Shown: positions 54,930 to 64,000, numbered from the stretch's first letter. The stretch: 64,000 bases of DNA from Mesostigma viride (GCA_009746045.1 RPFO01000246.1:2845758-2909757), one strand, 5' to 3'. Program-made: numbers and translations. The notes: generated from the letters alone by a model not told the origin.

Positions 54930-55458
54930 GTGCCTACTGCCACGTGGTATGGCAAAAATTTCGAATGCAGAACTTTTGGGGTATACAAATAAATATATTC
55001 ATGAATCGGGTATAGTAAATGTATGGGGATATATACTAACATGCTAGCCAATATATTTATACTTTCTGCTGTCCATATGCTTATTATTATGATTATTGTT
55101 ATGAATATGATATATGTTCTTTCTAATATTTGTTAAATATATTTTCCTATTTACTGCTAACTTACTGTACTAGTTTTTTATATAAATGACTAGTACTAGA
55201 TAGATTAATGCCATGAATACAAATTTAAAATATTGATTAAATTTTATGACAATATTACATATATTTATGGACATCACTCTTTTTTTCATACAATAAGTAG
55301 AAAATATTTAGTATTAGAGATAGCTAGTCTGTCCAGTTCATATTTCTTCTATCTAAACAATAATGATTGTAATAGAAATAGTACTAAATACTAATTAAAA
55401 CTATATAAATACCAATAAATACTTTCCATATTTCTGCTACATAATTAAACAATAATGA
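54930..55458. other. AT-rich spacer
   Basis: Very AT-rich, with no coding frame or repeat recognised. It is cut on its right by the TTAA element. Confidence 0.5.
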
Positions 55459-55462
55459 TTAA

Positions 55463-57183
55463 CTCGTCGTCTGTCCCTGGTCCTCTACGGAGGACTGAGT
55501 TGAACTCAGTCCTCTCTAGAGGACCGAGTTTTTGGGTTTCGTAGAAAATTCGCCCCGGTCAGAATGTTTGACAAAAAAATTCTCTCAAAATTTATTCAAA
55601 TACTACGTGAAAAGATCTTTCTTGGACATATTTTTGCGATTTTTTTGGATTTGGTATGAGCGGCTAAATGTACGGTCAAAGTACAGGTGGTAAGGGTACT
55701 TTTCCACGTGAAACGCGAGTTCCGGAAATGCACGACCTAGCCATGGCGGCTCGCGCCCATGCATGCAGTTTACGTTTGCGGACGAGTTAGCTGTCCAAAC
55801 TCAGGAAATAGATTTAACATGCCCTAAAGATGATAAAAATACATTTTTAGCTCGCGGGGATGCGATTTACCCGGTGTCGGCACTGTTCTTGCTGGAAAAA
55901 ACGGCGATAAGGCAGGTCGACGGAATTGATGACTGCGCTTGCTTTCCGGCGCAATTTCAATGGCTGATAGGTTTCTTTCTACATTTTAACATGCATTGTA
56001 TTAGAATAAATTGAGTGACAGTATAGATTTGAGTATTTCGACCATTCTGTCACGTCATGGTCTATGTGCCGCAAAGTGCCACTTTTGCGGGCACCGCCTG
56101 GGCCAAGGTAACGCTAGCCGTGCCAGGTAAAGCCGGATAATCGTTGCCTCTTCGTTTCTTGATGTTCGTACATGAGTTTAAGCTTGCGAGGCGTTGTCAG
56201 GTTCAAGTCTTGATGCTCTTTCTTGACCGTTGCCTGCCCTCTCTAAAACCCCCTTTTCAGATGATGTTATCAGGCATTTGCCTTGACCCAGTGTAGTTGT
56301 GCAGGGTTTTAGGAGCTGTGCAGGTTTAAACACCTTCATAGATGTTAGTTATTCTTTTGCTACGTTCATACTGCATGATTTTGAGGCCACGGGCCGCGTC
56401 AAGGGTGCATTCAAGCTTTTACGGGTGAGTGAAAAGTCTTGGTGACAAACCACTGCCATCATGTGCCAGCAACTATGTTGGCCACATCATGGCAAGGCAA
56501 AACAGTTATAGCCATATCTATTGTTGTTAGAAACAATGGAAATATGCTTAACCTACCCATTATATTGGTGGTTGACACTTATAACATAACCCTTTGTTGG
56601 TAGGGTATCCAAGCCCATTCCCTACATGCATGCATAGGCTCTCACTACATGATAAGGTATGATATACCTGAAGTATGATGATGCAAGTGTGTTGTCCTGT
56701 AATGCTTGAAGGGAAATGAGTTGATTGGGATGGTTGGTGGCCACGGTGGTGTGTAGTATGACCGCACTTACATGCTAGCAAAGTTAGCAAAAGCCCCATT
56801 CCTCTCCTGAGGACTGAGAGTTTTTTAATTGTTTCAGGCAGTTGCAGTGGCCAAATCGAGCCCAGTTTTTTTCCTCGTTTCAAGAACTATATTGTTTACA
56901 TGCCTATATTTTTTCTTCATGCACGAGGATTTGATTGAATTTTTCCCACTCGTTCTTATCCCGAAAAATGCAAATTCGCGAGGGGTGCCCATCGTCCGTG
57001 TAATTTTCAGGTGTTCGGGTCAAGTTTTCACATATGCAGTATTTTTGCCAACAAAATGACATCTAGTACACCCCCGATCCACATCAAAACATTTGGGATG
57101 GACCCCCCACCTAGTCGCTACATGCGGTTGAAAATTGTCAACTCAGTCCTCCTGTGAGGACTGAGTTGGGACAGACGACGAGT
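55463..57183. mobile_element. TTAA-flanked non-autonomous element (1721 bp) nested in Giant-1
   Basis: Ends CTCGTCGTCTGTCCC (55463) and its complement (to 57183), each next to TTAA (55459-55462 and 57184-57187). Inner subterminal repeats of gaggactgagtt/aactcagtcctc form hairpins on both sides (55486-55530 and 57140-57170). A TTAA target with short TIRs fits piggyBac-like or Kolobok-like elements. No transposase recognised; a 83-residue frame lies at 55763-56014. Confidence 0.75.
55763..56014 (+). CDS. Hypothetical ORF in the TTAA element, 83 aa
   Basis: MQFTFADELAVQTQEIDLTC to a stop at 56012-56014. Balanced composition (ARGDAIYPVSALFLLEKTAI, DDCACFPAQFQWLIGFFLHF). It could be an exon captured from a host gene. 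No family recognised. Confidence 0.3.
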   Translation: MQFTFADELAVQTQEIDLTCPKDDKNTFLARGDAIYPVSALFLLEKTAIRQVDGIDDCACFPAQFQWLIGFFLHFNMHCIRIN

Positions 57184-57355
57184 TAAAACAATTATGTTCA
57201 ATATTCAATTTCATTTAGTAGAATCTTAAATAATTCCATGAATTAATTCACGTATTTTCCTGTCTTGGTGTGATCATCCAGGTACCTCGATCGGCAACGA
57301 CACGACACGCCTGAAAAATGAGCCGGGAAGGTGTGTTTCCAATGATGCAAATCTT

Positions 57356-57375
57356 GGTCGCGCTGCAGCGCGACC
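57356..57375. repeat. Perfect 20 bp palindrome
   Basis: GGTCGCGCTGCAGCGCGACC, fully self-complementary, upstream of the transposase gene. Further copies at 57427-57447 and 57521-57543 precede the first recognised exon. Confidence 0.85.
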
Positions 57376-57588
57376 TCTTCTCAGTTCCATACGAAAAGGC
57401 CTTAAAACTTGTGTGTAACTTCGCAAGGGTCGCGCTGCAGAGCTACCAAAAATTTCATGAAGTTTGACTTTCTCTATATTTGCTTCGCAATTGAGATTCT
57501 TTTGTATCTGCGAAGAAGGTGGGGTCATTTCGCGGAGTGACCCTGCTAATATGTAAATTTTTCCGTGAATTTCTTTTTGTTTCTGCAG

Positions 57589-59114
57589 CACGGGAACGGG
57601 TGTTTCTTTCGCCAACCTCCTCCTCCTTGCGTGGCGGCTTTGCTAATCGACTCAATGCCCACAACTTGAGCATCGGGACACCGACGCCCCTTGCAGCGGA
57701 TCTGAAAAACAGCTCGAAACGAAATTTCGGGAATGAGAACCGCAGCACCTCGCCCGCCTTCAGGAAGCCAGCGAAAAGGCCTGGCCAGTACGCCGAGAAG
57801 AAGTCTGTTGTGGGGACTCATCTTGCTGATGAGGCGTACAACGTAGTTCATCACATGAGGAATGAATCTACCAAGCGGGCCTCTTTTGAGGAGATTGTTG
57901 ATGGCTTCAATAAGAGGGCTGACGAGCTCAAGGCGGAGCATTTTGACATTCCGGTGGCCAAGCTTTTTGATGAGCAGCGGCTTGCACAACTGTCGAGGTC
58001 TTGGGTGGCTCGGCTGATCGCCCTTTTTGACGACCTGTCGAAATCCGACCATGACAGAGACGTCAAGATCATTTTGGTGTCAACTCTTTTTTGTGGGGAC
58101 GACATCGAGAAGGAGTTTTCGGCGGCAGAGTTGGAGAGAATGACGGGTGTCCCCGCGAAGACCATTCTCAAAGTTCGGGCGATCAGAAAGCAACAGAAGA
58201 TGGAGTTCCTGACGCGTGCGCTGGCGCGAAAGAAGAGGAAGTTGCCCCAATTTGTAATCGAGTCGATCGCGCAGGCTTGGACTGATGAGGAGAACTCGCG
58301 CGCTTCGCCCCAAGAGAGGGATACCATAAAGACGCACGAACGAGTTGGCAATCGTGCGATTTTGGTTGGTGTCCAAGGGGCCTACTTCTACCTCACCTCG
58401 AAGGAGGACATATATCTCAAGTTTTTAGCGGAGCACACGTACTGGGACAAGAAAAGTCCGCAGTATGAGAAGGATGTCGGCATCCATGTCGGATATACGA
58501 CTTTCTGCAAGTACGCCCCCAAAACCGTCAAGGGGAAGTGGAAGGAGAGAAACGTGTGCGCCTGTGAGACGCATACGGTCATGCAGTCGAAGGTAGCGGC
58601 ATGGACTAGGTACTGCAAGGCGAAGCACGGCAAGAACTGCAAGTGCGGCGACGAGTGTGAGGGATGTTTAAGGGCGAGATTGCCTGACGGCACGTGCGGG
58701 ATGTTCGAAAGCCTGCACACGACCGAATGGGTGAAGCACTTCCATTGCCGTGTGGCGGAGGCGGATGGGGGAAGTGAGCTGGGGGGTGGGGCAAACTCGG
58801 CGAGAAACGAAGAGGAGGAAGGGGACAATAATGTGACGGAAGATGAATGGCAGGGGCAAGACCTTGACGATCTTGAAATAAATGAGAGGATCGTGGAGGA
58901 TGAGGAAGGGGTGCCAAGGGTAGGGGACCCATCCATGGAGGAGGGGTCTGTCTTTCGCATTCTGAAGAGGGCATGTATGGAGAACTCGTGTCCCGAGTCC
59001 CGGTGTGGCATCAAAGACTGGGTGTTGTGTGACCGGGACAAGAATTCAACAGAACTACTAAATTGGTTCAGATACGTGAAGAAGGAGGTAGTGGTTTCCC
59101 GACCGGCAGGGGAG
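57589..59114 (+). CDS. Giant-1 transposase, exon A (N-terminal region)
   Basis: Acceptor tttctgcag before 57589 and donor gtaagc after 59114; it starts inside a codon, so an upstream exon exists. Encodes a Lys/Arg-rich start (RPGQYAEKK), a helical region (FEEIVDGFNKRADELKAEHF, LARKKRKLPQFVIESIAQAW) and RNVCACETHTVMQSKVAAW. A Cys-rich stretch (CKCGDECEGC) precedes an acidic linker and CMENSCPESRCGIKDWVLCD. Such an N-terminal Cys cluster before the catalytic core is also what I recall for the animal transposase-like family noted in exon B. Confidence 0.7.
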
Positions 59115-59151
59115 GTAAGCGTGTTTGGATTTTGTGACGCAATTATTTCGC

Positions 59152-59175
59152 AGCGTCATTCTGCAGCGCGATGTT
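59152..59175. repeat. Intronic palindrome in the transposase gene
   Basis: gcgtcattctgcagcgcgatg in the 132-base intron 59115-59246; a weaker palindrome than the others. Confidence 0.5.
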
Positions 59176-59246
59176 AATTTAAAGGCTTTTCTGATACTTT
59201 ATGAATATGTTACTTGCAAATTTACTTCATCCCTTGGTTAAAACAG

Positions 59247-60020
59247 GACGCGACCGATCGGCGGGTCCCGGAGAAGGTCAAGCGGCCCGTACAGGAAACG
59301 ATGAGGTCAACGCCCGCGCAGCTGAGGCTGGCGATTATCGAGAGTTGGGAGGACTTTACCAACCACTGCTTTACGTCATGGTGGCAGTCGGCAACGATCA
59401 AGGACCGGGAGAGGAACATGACTGAGGGGGATGTGCTCGTGCATGGAGATTGGGCCGAGAATTACGAGAACAACAACTACGTCCAACTGCAGTCGCAGTA
59501 CTTTCACAAGACGAGCTTTGTCCTCATGCCCATGATCGTGCGATATTTGCACAATGGTGCGATGGCAAAGCGAACGTTCTTTTTTCTCGGGGAAGCCAAG
59601 ATGAAGCGGGGAGAGCGGGCGCTCGTCTACGCGCTGAGGACAATCATGGAAACCCTGCGCGGACTTGGTGTGGGGGTGAAGAGGATGTTCATGTGCTCTG
59701 ACAACTGCTCATCCCAGTTCAAGTCCAAGTACGTGGTTAACGCCGTCTTCCGCCTCCTCATGCAGGATCCCGACTTGGAATCCTTCGAGTACCACTACTT
59801 GGGTGAGCAGCACGGGAAGGGGGAGGTGGATGGTCAGGGAGCGAAGTTCAAGTGCATTGTGAGGAACATGCAATGCATTCCTGAGAACCAGGGCATCGTT
59901 ACAGGGCGCCAGATCGTCAAGTACATGCGGGACAGCTGGGAAGGAGGCAAAACCACGAGCAGGGAGTCGGCCCGCGCTCGGGCAGAGGGCGTCCACCGTC
60001 ATTTCTTTCATTTTCCTGAG
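59247..60020 (+). CDS. Giant-1 transposase, exon B (catalytic core)
   Basis: Acceptor aaaacag, donor gtgcga, phase 0. Candidate catalytic blocks are VLVHGDWAENYENNNYVQLQ (first D), KRMFMCSDNCSSQFKSKYVV (second D) and YLGEQHGKGEVDGQGAKFKC (third acidic). The order D, SDxxxxQ(F/Y)K and HGKGxxDGxG matches a family of large animal transposase-like proteins that carry FAENF, SDGxxxQYKN and HGKGxxDGxGG motifs. This is from memory, with no search run. Predicted RNase H-fold strand-transfer enzyme for Giant-1. Confidence 0.75.
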
Positions 60021-60171
60021 GTGCGAAACTCAATTTTTCTTGAACTTGATTGAGGTATCTCTGCAGAGTGACCTTTTGCCCATTTGCATTTTATTATTTG
60101 ATAATGCTAAAAGAACTGGTATGAATTAGCGTCTTATATAGTGAAAAATGCATGCAAAGCACTTTCAAAGG

Positions 60172-60192
60172 GGTATCTCTGCAGAGTGACCC
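60172..60192. repeat. Intronic palindromes in the transposase gene
   Basis: ggggtatctctgcagagtgaccc; a second copy, tatctctgcagagtgacc, is at 60056-60074. Both lie in the intron 60021-60257. Confidence 0.65.
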
Positions 60193-60257
60193 TTCATGTG
60201 TACTTGATCTATTGACACATACCAACTTTCCGTTTCTGACATTCTCCCTCATTGCAG

Positions 60258-61001
60258 GACCTCGACTCCGGCGCCCGTATGATACCGACGCGTGTCGAGG
60301 CCATCAAGCAAGCGCACTGGTGGCGCCTGGACAAGTCTGACCCGGGGCTCCTGATGATGAGGCGTTTTTCGTGCTACTGCCCAGCCTGCCTAGCTAACAG
60401 GTGGGAGGAGTGCCGGACCGAGTGGACACATATCGAGGAATTTAACGATGAGGGCCAAACGATGAAAACTTTCCGCCTGATGCCGCCAACGCAGCCCATA
60501 CCTCCGGTTCGCCAGCTGACGCGGGCGGAACTGCTGAAGGATCAAAGGGATGCCATTGGCAGGCAGATGCGCATGTATGATTACATCGCAGTTCCGTCAG
60601 ACAGAGAGGACGTGAACCACAATTCCGCCCACCCTTTTTGGGTGATGCAGGTGGTGAGGGAGGCCTCAGTGCTGGAGAAGGAGGAGGTTAGGTGGGTTGA
60701 GGGACAAAACGGACGGCAGAAGGAGATTTTCTTGCCCGGCCACGCCGTTCTGGCGGTTCGGCTGTGGAAGCGAGATATGCATGACCCCCTGCATTTTACT
60801 CTGGATTTGGCTGATTGGCCGGAGTCCCGCCCAGCCGACCTGGTCGATTGCTATCTGTGCATCTCCGCTGCTCTTCCGCTCCAGTGCATGGTCCTTGGCA
60901 ACCAAAGGCAAGCCTACGTTGATATGAGCAAGGAGCTTGACGCGTGGCTAACCGCTCTTGTACGCAACCAGCAAGCCCCGGAGGGGCTGCCACCGGCTTA
61001 A
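60258..61001 (+). CDS. Giant-1 transposase, exon C (C-terminal region)
   Basis: Acceptor cattgcag, phase 0, stop TAA at 60999-61001. Has ALVYALR-like continuity from exon B, then RRFSCYCPACLANRWEECRT (a Cys-x2-Cys knuckle), LMPPTQPIPPVRQLTRAEL, YDYIAVPSDREDVNHNSAHP and LHFTLDLADWPESRPADLVD. The fold of the C-terminus is unknown. A palindrome (61009-61032, ggggacgctccgcagcgccaccc) lies just after the stop. Confidence 0.65.
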   Translation, partial: DLDSGARMIPTRVEAIKQAHWWRLDKSDPGLLMMRRFSCYCPACLANRWEECRTEWTHIEEFNDEGQTMKTFRLMPPTQPIPPVRQLTRAELLKDQRDAIGRQMRMYDYIAVPSDREDVNHNSAHPFWVMQVVREASVLEKEEVRWVEGQNGRQKEIFLPGHAVLAVRLWKRDMHDPLHFTLDLADWPESRPADLVDCYLCISAALPLQCMVLGNQRQAYVDMSKELDAWLTALVRNQQAPEGLPPA

Positions 61002-61498
61002 ACTTTCGGGGACGCTCCGCAGCGCCACCCCTACGGATCTTTAAGCCTGGGCTTTATTCGCCTACGGTTGGGACAGTGTTTATTCGTGTTTATATATTTT
61101 TGGAGAACATTTTTTTGTTTTTTCATATGTTACATTAGATGACAAGTGGCTGGGAACATTGTTAGCCTCGGTAGTGACAAATTTTAGTATATTTCCGTGT
61201 CGAAATGGCGAGTATTTTATTTAACTTGTACAATAATTATTTCGAATTACAAATTTATAATTTGGTTTGACCTAAAAATCATGTCGTCACTCAAATATAG
61301 TAGTTGCTGTGTAGGACTTTCCGTCTGCAAATTGGTTCGTACTAATTTCGAATGTCACAACAATGTTACTGTACTAAGGCCTGTTTGGTAGATGTCTTAA
61401 AACACAAATTCGCTCCGGAAGTGCCAAAGTACCTTGCTTGTAACCGGACTAGTTACGAATTGTGATTGGAAGGTTGTCCCCTACAACCACAAGGAATA

Positions 61499-61523
61499 GA
61501 GGGGACGCTCCGCAGCGCCACCC
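61499..61523. repeat. Palindrome between transposase and small gene
   Basis: aggggacgctccgcagcgccaccc, nearly identical to 61009-61032. Between them (61033-61498) I see no gene. Confidence 0.7.
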
Positions 61524-61597
61524 ATACGACAGTCCGGACCGGGCTTTGCTGAAATAATTTTCTCACTCGCAACTTAGCCATCAAACTCACTTTTACG

Positions 61598-62070
61598 ATG
61601 GAGCGCGCCGATGTTTTTGGTTCGCAGCATACATATGTGCATGTCGATAAAAAGGAGCATGCGGCCAACATGTATGTTGAAATCGACTCCCCCCCCACGA
61701 CTTCCCACGCTCCCTGCGGGGACCGTTTGGAGGTTGGGGTTCAGGTGTCATTGCGTTCGGAAACGGGATGATCGACCTGATGCCCCCAGATTCAGATTTG
61801 GCGCCTGCCCCCCGTGTTCCGGGTAAGGCCAGGGTGGTGCAATGCCTCCAGAATGAGGGCACGGAAATTTCGCCCAATGTCTCGGCTGTGCGCCTCCGGG
61901 CTGAGGCCCAGCATGAGTTCTTGAATGCGGCGGAAATAGGTGGGGCCGTATGGGCCCCCAAACAATTTTCCAACGAGCCTCCAAATTTCGTGGGGGACTT
62001 GTACAAGGGAGCGTACAAGTTTCGTGACATTGAGATCGATGGATGGGGGTCATTTCTCCAGGAAAAGTGA
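61598..62070 (+). CDS. Giant-1 small gene, two overlapping ORFs (57 and 100 aa)
   Basis: ATG at 61598 (MERADVFGSQHTYVHVDKKE) ends at a TGA at 61769-61771. The second ATG at 61768 overlaps it as ATGA and runs to 62070 (MIDLMPPDSDLAPAPRVPG; NVSAVRLRAEAQHEFLNAAE; FVGDLYKGAYKFRDIEIDGW). Either one gene with a frameshift or a linked pair. No family recognised. It lies between the transposase and the right end, a usual place for an accessory or regulatory protein. Confidence 0.4.
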
Positions 62071-62339
62071 ATGCCGGTCCCATTTGGCAAATATAATCGA
62101 TGATTAATTCCATGCAACATTTTGCGTTGGTCAAATGTGTAAATTTGCATTATTCATCGATTCAATAAAATTATGGGGGTGGGTATACCCACCATTTGAT
62201 GGTTGAAAGTACTACTAGCTTCGTCGATTAACTCTTCTCAACATGGTCCTCTAGTCGACTAGGATTGTACCAATCCATCAGGGTATCGAGAAACTTGTTA
62301 TGCCGAAACACTCCGGTCGAAAATTTCGTGCCACCTGCA

Positions 62340-62480
62340 GGCAATCAAAAAGCGCACGCGGACCGACGGGAAAGAGTAGTTAGTCACGAAATTAAAAAAA
62401 CGACAAAAAGTGTCACACGCGGCCCGGCGGGAAAGAGTAGTTTGTTACGAAGTTAAAAAAACGACGAAAAGTGTCACACT
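62340..62480. repeat. Giant-1 right subterminal tandem repeat
   Basis: Two units of about 64 bp: cgggaaagagtagtt.gt.acgaa.ttaaaaaaacgac.aaaagtgtcacac. The end of the second unit runs into the TIR. The gtgtcacac block also occurs beside the left TIR, so it may be a transposase-binding motif. Confidence 0.65.
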
Positions 62481-62483
62481 TTT

Positions 62484-62507
62484 CGGAACATTCGAAGTGG
62501 GCCCGGC
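62484..62507 (-). repeat. Giant-1 right terminal inverted repeat
   Basis: Reverse complement of 40750-40773 over 24 bp, followed by CGAGAG at 62508-62513. Confidence 0.88.
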
Positions 62508-62513
62508 CGAGAG

Positions 62514-63120
62514 CTTCTTGCGGCTTTCAGTTGAGGAACAACAGCTTGTCTGCCATGTGAGGAGAACGCCAGGTGAGGAGAACGGGTGCGGGGCCAGCCT
62601 TACCCCGCGCGCGGGGGAGGCGGACAGCGGACATCCGCAGCTCACCAGTGAGGTGATGGGGGCAAGAATGTCGCGCTTAAATGCCGAGAGAAGAGTCGTC
62701 GAGGTCTCGTCTGCCGGCTGGTCGAAGTGCTTGACGATGACATTGTGGCTGCGCTGGGTGATGTCGGCCTCCTCACAAAGGTCGAGTGCTCAGTTGTTGC
62801 TTGAGCTGTGCCGCGATGGTGGAGGTGGTGTCCAAGGTGGTGTGGTGCTTAAGAAAGTCCGCCCAGGTGGAGGGAGAATCGCTGGCCGGGCCAGCAGATG
62901 CCGGCTGGGCAGCGATGTCCTTCACCGCCTGGGCGGTGAGGCCTGCCGCCGGTCGGTCGTGCAAGCACTCAAAGGCGGTGGCGCGGACTGGCGGTGGCTT
63001 GGAGGCGCTTGCATGACAGTCGAGGTCGAGGAGCTGGGCCTTGATGTCGGCAGTGGAGGCGGAAATGGCAGTGGAGGTGGAGGCAACGGTGGTGGAAAGG
63101 TGCATGAGGGAGCTCAGTAG
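62514..63120 (-). pseudogene. LINE ORF1 relic M, 5'-side piece
   Basis: Read leftwards: TVASTSTAISASTADIKAQL, LDLDCHASASKPPPVRATAF, GLTAQAVKDIAAQPASAGPA and STWADFLKHHTTLDTTSTIA; a helical Ser/Thr/Ala-rich ORF1-like N-part. Its left end is the Giant-1 insertion site, and the relic resumes at 40749. Assignment to LINE ORF1 rests on continuity with the copy N homology. Confidence 0.45.
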
Positions 63121-63129
63121 CTATAGCGT

Positions 63130-63766
63130 GCCTCCCATTGCTGCCACATCTGTAAAGAGGGGGGTCATGTGCGCTGCTGGAAGGCTTCTGTAAGGATGGA
63201 ACGGAGTGTGGGGGCGGAGATGGATGGAGCCCAGATCTCGCCATCAGAGCGCATGAGAAGGGAGTTGAGAATGGCATGTGCTGGAGTTGGGGGCGGGCGC
63301 ACCCGAGCAGGGCGTCGGGGTTAAACCAATGCCCGTGCGGGGTGATGGGGCGATTGATGTCGTGGAGATGGAGGCACAGGTCGTAAAGCGAGGCGTAGTC
63401 CCCGAAGAAGAGGCAATGCAGGGCAGTTGCCGGGGACATGTTGGTCTAGTCGTGATCGTCGACCTTGAAAGGTTGGGGCCGAAAGCGCGGTTCTGTGGGG
63501 CGCGAAAACCCTCCTGTTTTGTCGGCTGGGCCGCGGCTGCGTTTAGGATCAGGTGATGCCGATGGCGAGGCCGCAGGAGCCGAGTGCACTACCAACGCTA
63601 GCTTGAGGCCGACGTAGATGGCCGCCCCCTTCCAGTAAACCGGCTTCCCCGCCGCGGTCAACCGGAGCTGGAGGTAGGTCGGCCATAGCTCCCGTCGCCG
63701 TTGTTGCTGCGCCAGGGTCAAGTCGTCGTCCAGGGTGTAGTGAGTCTTCTCGAGCCGCTTGAACAC
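63130..63766 (-). pseudogene. LINE ORF1 relic, copy N
   Basis: Read leftwards from 63766: FKRLEKTHYTLDDDLTLAQQ, QRRRELWPTYLQLRLTAAGK, VYWKGAAIYVGLKLALVVHS, SPSASPDPKRSRGP, a frameshift, then HCLFFGDYASLYDLCLHLHD. The GK-x-VYWKGAAIYV sense is like the C-terminal part of plant and algal L1-type ORF1 proteins. It serves as the uninterrupted reference for relic M. Confidence 0.5.
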
Positions 63767-63943
63767 ACCATGGGCGGGTCGAATTAAGACGTACGTGGAC
63801 CTATATCCAGAACTGAAGCGCGCCGGGGCTGCCGCACCGCCACGTAGTCTGGACAGGCATGCAGGCCTGACGGTTGTTGGGGCCTTCGGGGCACGAAACG
63901 TTACAAAGTCCCAGGTGACTTGTGATCGATCGGGGACGTTGAA

Positions 63944-64000
63944 ATTGACATTAATTAATTAAACTCAAGTGCTCCCGTAGGGGAGTCACGGAGCATTAAC
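63944..64000 (-). mobile_element. LINE-D-type 3' tail at window end
   Basis: attaattaattaaactcaag, then tgctcccgtaggggagtcac and gagcattaac, the reverse complement of the LINE-D 3' end (14040-14105). The copy continues beyond the window. Confidence 0.65.

Larger units (their letters stand above)
40750..62507. mobile_element. Giant-1: 21.8 kb DNA transposon with TIRs and 6 bp TSD
   Basis: Both ends read inwards GCCGGGCCCACTTCGAATGT followed by TCCG (24 bp perfect), then a diverged gtgtgacactttt block. CGAGAG flanks it at 40744-40749 and 62508-62513. Both flanks belong to the same LINE ORF1 relic; removing the element and one CGAGAG restores an alignment to the intact copy at 63740-63760. Cargo: a rightward transposase gene, a leftward multi-exon gene, a small rightward gene, three tandem arrays, a nested TTAA element and many CTGCAG-centred palindromes. 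The transposase is of an RNase H-like DDE type; I do not assign a superfamily. Capsid, DNA polymerase and tyrosine recombinase genes were looked for and not seen. Confidence 0.85.

Noticed and set aside
40750-62507. Polinton/Maverick or integrated virus
   Set aside because: Size and 6 bp TSD would fit, but no capsid, DNA polymerase B, packaging ATPase or retroviral-type integrase was recognised, and the TIRs are only about 24 bp.
63278-63556. Plus-strand 92-residue frame
   Set aside because: Antisense to the LINE ORF1 relic, whose translation matches relic M pieces elsewhere.

Overview
The window looks like a repeat-dominated nuclear segment of a green-lineage eukaryote. The one clear housekeeping gene is a plant-like cytosolic ribosomal protein L22 (2963-3340). 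Split genes with GT-AG introns, LINEs ending in (TTAA)n-type tails, plant-style Ty1/copia, hAT and Mutator-like elements, and long microsatellites point to a streptophyte, probably a charophyte alga such as Chara. The species is an inference; nothing here proves it.

Layout. 1-5.7 kb: a hypothetical minus-strand gene, RPL22 and low-complexity DNA. 5.7-14.4 kb: several broken LINEs in both orientations; one (LINE-D) is split by a 1.35 kb hAT element with a perfect 18 bp TIR and 8 bp TSD. 14.4-15.4 kb: a CCCATG-type satellite. 15.68-40.18 kb: a copia-like retrotransposon (E1, TSD GCCGG) whose pol is split by a second copy in the opposite orientation (E2, TSD GGTAT). E2 gag is itself split by a second hAT. 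The 3' part of E1 holds two Mutator-like elements (X and Y) whose inner ends face each other around a duplicated E1/E2 junction. Y encodes an AT-hook/DDE/PHD-finger transposase. 40.75-62.51 kb: a 21.8 kb element (Giant-1) with inverted termini beginning GCCGGGCCCACTTCGAATGT and a 6 bp TSD CGAGAG. It carries a rightward three-exon transposase gene, a leftward gene of at least twelve exons coding for a very large low-complexity protein, a small third gene, tandem arrays, a nested TTAA-flanked element, and more than 20 copies of a short palindrome centred on CTGCAG that lie only in introns and spacers.

E1 and Giant-1 both sit in one minus-strand LINE ORF1 relic, whose pieces are at 15400-15675, 40560-40749 and 62514-63120. 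Removing Giant-1 and one TSD copy restores an alignment to a second ORF1 copy at 63130-63766. The window is therefore a set of nested insertions.

The best candidates for undescribed biology are Giant-1 with its intron-restricted palindrome, the copia-like family (AG...CT LTR ends, a protease-like domain between integrase and RT, a UGA shared between gag and pol in both copies), and the duplicated X/Y arrangement. All domain calls are by eye from translated sequence; no database search was run.
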